A DNA stretch of 19,329 nucleotides from CAYGXH01 sp964354485 (lineage in GTDB: Bacteria > Bacteroidota > Ignavibacteria > UBA10030 > SZUA-254): assembly GCA_964354485.1 (NCBI GenBank), contig CAYGZY010000052.1:1-19329 (forward strand). Reading direction: 5' to 3'. Positions 15,731 through 19,329 of the stretch are shown here, piece by piece. The notes beneath the pieces are model-generated. The model had not been told where the DNA came from, made no database searches, and was given only the letters and a program-made list of their open reading frames with translations. Positions within the stretch are counted from its first letter, which is position 1. Each line of letters opens with the position of its first letter. The position numbers were made by a program, and so were the translations under genes.

Positions 15731-15901
15731 ATGGCATCTGGGAGCCATAATCTCTCCTTGAATTTACTCCGAATATTTAGTACACTCTATTGGATAGAGA
15801 AGGGAGTATGGATATGTTTACGTTACGATGATGGAGTTACGGTTCCCTTCGAATATGACTTACATGAATACGAATGCTATACTATATTACAAAAGAAATA
15901 A
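15731..15901 (+). CDS. Possible 56-aa protein in the 15658-15982 gap
   Basis: The 325-base gap after treT has no terminator-like stem but contains a 56-codon ORF (ATG 15731, TAA 15899-15901). The C-terminal half reads like real protein (YWIEKGVWICLRYDDGVTVPFEYDLHEYECY, in two pieces: WIEKGVWICLRYDDG then VTVPFEYDLHEYECY), with many Tyr, Trp and acidic residues. A GGAAGG run sits about 15 bases upstream, too distant for a firm call. It may be a small gene, a decayed fragment of a longer one, or chance. I do not recognise a family. Confidence 0.28.
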   Translation: MASGSHNLSLNLLRIFSTLYWIEKGVWICLRYDDGVTVPFEYDLHEYECYTILQKK

Positions 15902-15982
15902 TAACGCAATCCTTCGTACCTCAGAATCTTACTCGTCTATTTTCATACGATATGATTGGTTCTCGATAATATTTGAATTATT

Positions 15983-16396
15983 ATGAAAGTTGATGAACAA
16001 TATTTAGATGTGCTGCAAAATATCGAGTCGGCAATCGTTTCATTCTATAAAAACGAACCAACTCTCCTCGATTTAGAAGTTGAGGAATCTCTCGATTGCC
16101 TTATTCGCTCATATACTTGGGAACAAGAAGCACGCGGCACTCCCACTCTGAGGCTCTCCGATCGGGTTCGACAATTATATGACCACACTCGTTTCATTTG
16201 CGAATGGCGTCTCGGACGACAGTCGCTTGACCAGCATAGATTTCATCGACCGATATTGGAACTTATAGATATCACACTGCCAGAGATTCTTATTTGTCTC
16301 AAACATATTCGACAATCCGTCCGCTATTGGAATAAAGAAAATGGGCGTCAAGGGTATCTAACTTATGTGCGGCATTTTTTCGATAATGTCTTTTAG
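15983..16396 (+). CDS. Conserved-looking hypothetical protein (CEWRLGR motif)
   Basis: This 137-aa protein is probably cytosolic and largely helical, with no signal peptide or membrane span. It opens with DVLQNIESAIVSFYKNEP, has a central amphipathic helix (LDCLIRSYTWEQEARG), then FICEWRLGR (residues about 72-80), and ends with a second helical part (LIDITLPEILICLKHIRQSVRYWNK). From memory, small bacterial proteins with a similar 'C-E-[WF]-R-L-G-R' motif exist as uncharacterised families, but I cannot name one. The start has no ribosome binding site; an AT-rich stretch (TTTGAATTATT) precedes it. It lies 325 bases beyond treT on the same strand, so it may or may not belong to the trehalose module. 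Confidence 0.62.
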   Translation: MKVDEQYLDVLQNIESAIVSFYKNEPTLLDLEVEESLDCLIRSYTWEQEARGTPTLRLSDRVRQLYDHTRFICEWRLGRQSLDQHRFHRPILELIDITLPEILICLKHIRQSVRYWNKENGRQGYLTYVRHFFDNVF

Positions 16397-16531
16397 ATCA
16401 AAATCTTGTTGATTCATAATGCGTGGCGTCCACGGCACATAACAGGCAAAATAATGACGCACAGTGTTAATAAATATGAAAAATAATCAACGTATATCGC
16501 TTCAGTTCAATACCATATTTACGGCACACGT

Positions 16532-17151
16532 TATATGCAACCGCCGCCTAATAGAGTAAAAAAGGATATTGTGTAAGATTAAGAGGAGCATCAATGAAGC
16601 AGATCGCCAGTATAATTCCAAAAGAACGAATTGAACAACGTATCTATCTGCTTCGTGGGGAAAAGATCATGCTGAGTACCGACCTTGCCAGTCTTTATCA
16701 AGTTGCGCCTCGTGTTCTTGTGCAAGCCGTCAAGCGAAATATTGAACGTTTTCCGGACGATTTCATGTTCCAACTGACAACCGATGAGTTCGAAATCTTG
16801 AAATCACAAATTGTGACTTCAAGTTGGGGTGGTCTTCGCAGAGCGACACCCTATGCATTTATAGAACAAGGTGTCGCGATGCTATCCAGCGTTCTAAGAA
16901 GTGAGCGGGCTGTGCGTGTTAATATCGAGATTATGCGCGCATTCGTATGCCTACGTAGGTTACTGGCAACTAACGAAAATCTCGCACGTAAACTCGCAGC
17001 GCTGGAAAAAAAGTATGACGCTCAGTTTAAAGTTGTTTTTGATGCAATCCGACAATTAATGACGCCTCCCGAGTCAAAACGTCGTCCAATCGGTTTCGGA
17101 CATGAGATTGAATGACAATGTTAAAGACGAACTCTGCGGCGGCTGCAGCTA
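16532..17151. repeat. Imperfect inverted repeats flanking the ORF6N gene
   Basis: TATATGCAACCGCCGC (16532-16547) is matched in inverted orientation by GCGGCGGCTGCAGCTA (17136-17151), 13 of 16 positions, and AGAGT (16553-16557) pairs with ACTCT (17131-17135) after a 5-base offset. The 620-base unit between them contains only the ORF6N gene. The left end also reads GTTATATGC, with a near-complement GCACATAAC about 90 bases upstream. This suggests a cassette-like or MITE-like unit, but no recombinase, target duplication or attC fold is demonstrated. Confidence 0.45.
16594..17115 (+). CDS. ORF6N domain-containing DNA-binding protein
   Basis: This 173-aa protein has an N-terminal ORF6N domain (about residues 8-95), a KilA-N-related DNA-binding fold found in phage antirepressors and many chromosomal accessory genes. 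Family phrases are clear: IYLLRGEKIMLSTDLASLYQV, VLVQAVKRNIERFPDDFMFQL, LKSQIVTSSWGG and PYAFIEQGVAMLSSVL. The C-terminal part (about 115-160) is a coiled-coil helix (LARKLAALEKKYDAQFKVVFDAIRQLM) probably for oligomerisation, with a usual PPESKRRPIGFG tail. GAGGAG (16583-16588) precedes ATG 16594 with good spacing. It stands alone, flanked by inverted repeats and followed by a palindrome cluster, which fits a mobile accessory gene. The biological role of such solitary ORF6N proteins is generally unknown. Confidence 0.88.
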   Translation: MKQIASIIPKERIEQRIYLLRGEKIMLSTDLASLYQVAPRVLVQAVKRNIERFPDDFMFQLTTDEFEILKSQIVTSSWGGLRRATPYAFIEQGVAMLSSVLRSERAVRVNIEIMRAFVCLRRLLATNENLARKLAALEKKYDAQFKVVFDAIRQLMTPPESKRRPIGFGHEIE

Positions 17152-17197
17152 GCAACCGTAAAAATGACATAGAGATTTTTTTAGAATGTCGAAATTG

Positions 17198-17300
17198 TTA
17201 AACCGTTAAAACGGTTAAGCAAAGACTCCGGTTCTCGATAGCCCCCGACTTAAGTCGGGGGTTAATGAAATCCTCTCCGGTTAAACAGTTTTAACTGTTT
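17198..17300. repeat. Cluster of three palindromes (REP-like)
   Basis: Three inverted repeats follow one another: AACCGTT/AACGGTT (17201-17216), the perfect 20-bp palindrome CCCCCGACTTAAGTCGGGGG (17242-17261), and AAACAGTT/AACTGTTT (17283-17300, two-base centre). CTCCGGTT is repeated directly at 17226-17233 and 17275-17282 on either side of the central palindrome. The whole 17116-17495 gap holds no convincing gene. From memory, 'CCCCGACTTAAGTCGGGG' hairpins recur in Bacteroidota/Ignavibacteria genomes. No T-run follows the central hairpin, so it is not a typical terminator. Confidence 0.75.
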
Positions 17301-17426
17301 CCCGTCTGCCGAATTTGAGATGTAATCGTTCTCTTCCAGTATATACGTTTACCGTACCGTCACTTCCCCTGATAAATCTGCAAAACTATCCCGGATGATC
17401 AAAAAGATGCAACTTATCCCATAGAT

Positions 17427-17458
17427 TTTGGATACTCGTAGAACTTTTTGTATTTTCG
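17427..17458 (+). promoter_or_regulatory. Candidate Bacteroidota-type promoter for guaA
   Basis: TTTG at 17427-17430, a 20-base spacer, and TATTTTCG at 17451-17458 approximate the Bacteroidota consensus TTTG-N19-TAnnTTTG with one mismatch in the -7 element. Transcription would begin about 30 bases before the guaA ATG. The motif is short and could arise by chance in AT-rich sequence. Confidence 0.35.
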
Positions 17459-17495
17459 GGGGTTACCTCTCATCCCACGAAAAACGGAACAGCTT

Positions 17496-19040
17496 ATGAC
17501 AATTTCATCTGAGGTGATTCTCGTCCTCGATTTTGGTTCTCAGTATTCTCAACTGATCGCTCGGCGGATCCGTGAGCTCGGCGTTTACTCCGAACTTCAT
17601 CCTTTTAATATCTCCATTGAACGGATCAAAGAACTCAATCCAAAGGGGATAATCCTTTCCGGCGGTCCATCGAGTGTCTACGAGAAGGATTCTCCGCATT
17701 CGACACCCTCACTTTTTACGCTCGGCATTCCTCTTTTAGGTATATGTTACGGTCTTCAGATTATTGCATATCAGCTCGGCGGACAGGTGGATACTCAGGC
17801 GAAGAGGGAATATGGTCCCGTGGATATAATGATCGACAAGAATAATGATCTGTTTTCGGGCTTTGATAAGAAAGCGCAGGTCTGGATGAGCCATGGAGAC
17901 GCGCTCACAAAACTCCCGAATAGTTTTGAGACGATTGCACATTCGGACAACTCGCCCATCTGCGCGATACGTGATATGAAGAGGAAAATATTCGGCGTAC
18001 AGTTCCATCCCGAAGTTGTACATACTCCCCGCGGGAATGAGATTCTACGAAATTTCATCGATAAAATCTGCGGCTGCCGCGGCGGATGGAATTCGGGATC
18101 GTTCGTGGAAAAGAAAATTGAGGAGATCCGTTCAATCGTCGGCGATCAGAACGTACTCTGTGCCCTGAGCGGCGGCGTCGATTCGTCGGTGCTGGCTGTG
18201 CTTCTCCATCGGTCTGTGAAAGATCAGCTGTACTGCATTCACATCAATAACGGATTGATGAGAAAAAATGAGAGTCAGAAGGTGGTGAAGCTCTATCGTG
18301 ACACATACCGTTTCAACCTTGACTATGTTGACGCATCGGAGATTTTTCTATCAAGGTTAAAGGGCGTTACCGAGCCTGAAAAAAAACGAAAGATAATCGG
18401 ACAGACGTTCATCGAAGTGCTTGAAAATGAAGCAAAGAAAATCGGAAACGTCGGATTCCTCGCTCAGGGAACGCTTTATCCCGATGTCATAGAGTCAACC
18501 TCATTCAGAGGACCTTCCCATACTATTAAAACACATCACAACGTCGGTGGCCTGCCTGAGGTCATGAACCTCCGACTTATCGAACCATTTAGGGAATTGT
18601 TCAAGGATGAGGTGCGGGCAGTCGGTCGGCTCCTCGGATTGCCGGAAGAGTTCATTAACCGACATCCATTTCCCGGTCCTGGGCTTGCTGTTAGAATCCT
18701 CGGCGACATCACGGAGGATAAACTTTCAGTTCTCCGTGAAGCGGATGATATATTTATCGAAGAAATTCGAAAGGGTGGATTGTATACAAAAATCTGGCAG
18801 GCGTTTGCAGTTCTACTGCCGGTTCAGACCGTCGGAGTGATGGGAGATCAACGTACGTACGAAAATGTTATTGCCCTGCGAGCTGTGACGAGTCTTGATG
18901 GCATGACCGCCGATTGGGCACAGATCCCGGCAGAGGTTCTTTCACGGATTTCCAGCAGGATCGTTAACGAGATCCGCGGCGTGAACCGCGTTGTTTACGA
19001 CATCAGTTCGAAACCGCCGTCGACCATCGAATGGGAATGA
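17496..19040 (+). CDS. guaA: GMP synthase (glutamine-hydrolysing)
   Basis: GuaA converts XMP to GMP using ATP and ammonia from glutamine, the last step of guanine nucleotide synthesis. ATG 17496 gives 514 aa, the normal length (about 510-525); an upstream in-frame TTG at 17448 would add 16 residues that do not look like GuaA. The class I glutamine amidotransferase domain (about 1-195) has GGPSSVY (56-62), the catalytic Cys84 in LGICYGLQ, and His171/Glu173 in QFHPEVVHTPRG. The ATP-pyrophosphatase domain begins at ALSGGVDSS (P-loop 225-231). The C-terminal dimerisation domain carries HPFPGPGLAVRILGDIT and ends in RVVYDISSKPPSTIEWE, the family's usual terminus with XMP-contacting residues. The gene is intact, GC-richer than the trehalose operon and convergent with the next gene, 27 bases away. 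Confidence 0.97.
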   Translation: MTISSEVILVLDFGSQYSQLIARRIRELGVYSELHPFNISIERIKELNPKGIILSGGPSSVYEKDSPHSTPSLFTLGIPLLGICYGLQIIAYQLGGQVDTQAKREYGPVDIMIDKNNDLFSGFDKKAQVWMSHGDALTKLPNSFETIAHSDNSPICAIRDMKRKIFGVQFHPEVVHTPRGNEILRNFIDKICGCRGGWNSGSFVEKKIEEIRSIVGDQNVLCALSGGVDSSVLAVLLHRSVKDQLYCIHINNGLMRKNESQKVVKLYRDTYRFNLDYVDASEIFLSRLKGVTEPEKKRKIIGQTFIEVLENEAKKIGNVGFLAQGTLYPDVIESTSFRGPSHTIKTHHNVGGLPEVMNLRLIEPFRELFKDEVRAVGRLLGLPEEFINRHPFPGPGLAVRILGDITEDKLSVLREADDIFIEEIRKGGLYTKIWQAFAVLLPVQTVGVMGDQRTYENVIALRAVTSLDGMTADWAQIPAEVLSRISSRIVNEIRGVNRVVYDISSKPPSTIEWE

Positions 19041-19067
19041 TCGGGCCGATTTTTCGGTTCACGTTTT

Positions 19068-19329
19068 CTATTTAATTCCTACCGGTAAGACAACTCTGCC
19101 GTAAACTTCATTCAGAACCTGAGCAAGACTTAAATACACCGCACTTAATCCGCAGATTATTCCTTCGTAACCGGCTATCGTTTTCAGAGTAATATTCCCC
19201 GAAAAATCTGCAGCAGCGAGGAGAAAGAAGAGAATAGCCAGTGATCCAAACACTGTCTGAAGCGCTGTGGTGAATCTAAGCGAACCGATGTACATCAATG
19301 TAGTGAAGATGCCCCACGCAAGAAGGAAA
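19068..19329 (-). CDS. SatP/YaaH (GPR1/FUN34/yaaH) acetate-succinate transporter, C-terminal part
   Basis: This minus-strand gene enters at the right edge; its frame is open to base 19329 (FLLAWGIFTTLMYIGSLR), so the 5' part lies outside. About 87 C-terminal residues are present, with two to three membrane helices. They match E. coli SatP by eye: GIFTxxMxIGSLR, LQxVFxxLxxLFxLLAxA, AGYEGIICGLSAVYLSLAQVLNEVYGRVVLPVG against AGWIGLICGASAIYLAMGEVLNEQFGRTVLPIG. The family moves acetate or succinate with protons across the inner membrane. The TTG at 19298 is an internal codon, not a start. It is convergent with guaA; the 27-base space between the stops shows only a weak ATCG/CGAT stem before five T, not a confident terminator. 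Confidence 0.88.
   Translation of the reverse strand, partial: FLLAWGIFTTLMYIGSLRFTTALQTVFGSLAILFFLLAAADFSGNITLKTIAGYEGIICGLSAVYLSLAQVLNEVYGRVVLPVGIK

Noticed and set aside
16434..16539. Integron attC site upstream of the ORF6N gene
   Set aside because: GCACATAAC and GTTATATGC are near-complementary, but the inner arms do not pair and GTTATAT departs from the GTTRRRY core; no integrase is present in the window.
17119..17199. 26-codon ORF just after the ORF6N gene
   Set aside because: It runs through the right inverted repeat, has no ribosome binding site, and its Ala-rich start is produced by the GCGGCGGCTGCAG repeat.
17496..17700. Purine riboswitch or other RNA leader before guaA
   Set aside because: The upstream sequence shows simple palindromes and a promoter-like motif but not the three-way junction pattern expected of a purine riboswitch.
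1..19329. CRISPR array, phage-defence cassette, rRNA or tRNA
   Set aside because: No regularly spaced direct repeats, no cas, nuclease or toxin-antitoxin gene, and no tRNA cloverleaf or rRNA stretch was recognised on either strand by eye.

Overview
The window looks like a chromosomal contig from a Bacteroidota/Ignavibacteria-like bacterium (FCB group). The best evidence is the 900-residue secreted protein at 5404-8106, which ends in a type IX secretion (T9SS) sorting domain of the 'LEQNYPNPFNP...' kind. A family S46 dipeptidyl-peptidase and abundant short palindromic intergenic elements fit the same group. No rRNA, tRNA, CRISPR array or transposase gene was seen.

Layout. (1) 2-823: 3' part of an L-lysine 6-transaminase, closed by a terminator. 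(2) 1107-3182: exported S46 peptidase, followed by a nested inverted repeat holding a REP-like palindrome and by a terminator. (3) 3506-4781: a small lipoprotein (minus strand) divergent from a DUF4097-type beta-repeat protein. (4) 5033-8106: an MTH1187-type thiamine-binding protein and the large T9SS cargo protein (six Asp-box propeller repeats, FN3-like stretch, two SdrD-B-like modules, sorting domain). (5) 8402-10553: a small exported hypothetical protein, two very small membrane proteins (44 and 57 aa) with strong ribosome binding sites, and a CPA2 Na+/H+ or K+/H+ antiporter. (6) 10700-15657: a trehalose operon: a trehalose-6-phosphate synthase (GT20) fused behind a two-TM sensor and HAMP module, trehalose-6-phosphate phosphatase, a DUF5752-like protein, and TreT (GT4 trehalose synthase). 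(7) 15731-17115: small hypothetical genes and an ORF6N-domain protein flanked by imperfect inverted repeats. (8) 17198-17300: a cluster of three palindromes. (9) 17496-19040: guaA, convergent with the 3' part of a SatP/YaaH-type acetate transporter at the right edge.

How the genes fit together. Regions 5 and 6 read as one same-strand osmotic or ion-stress module: a cation/proton antiporter with small membrane partners, then two separate trehalose routes (OtsA/OtsB and TreT), with the first enzyme apparently held at the membrane by a sensor-like domain. The sampled parts of the trehalose genes are visibly more AT-rich than the flanking housekeeping genes, which may indicate acquisition. The flanking genes (lysine transaminase, S46 peptidase, GMP synthase, acetate transporter) are ordinary metabolism. 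All assignments come from reading motifs; no database search was run.
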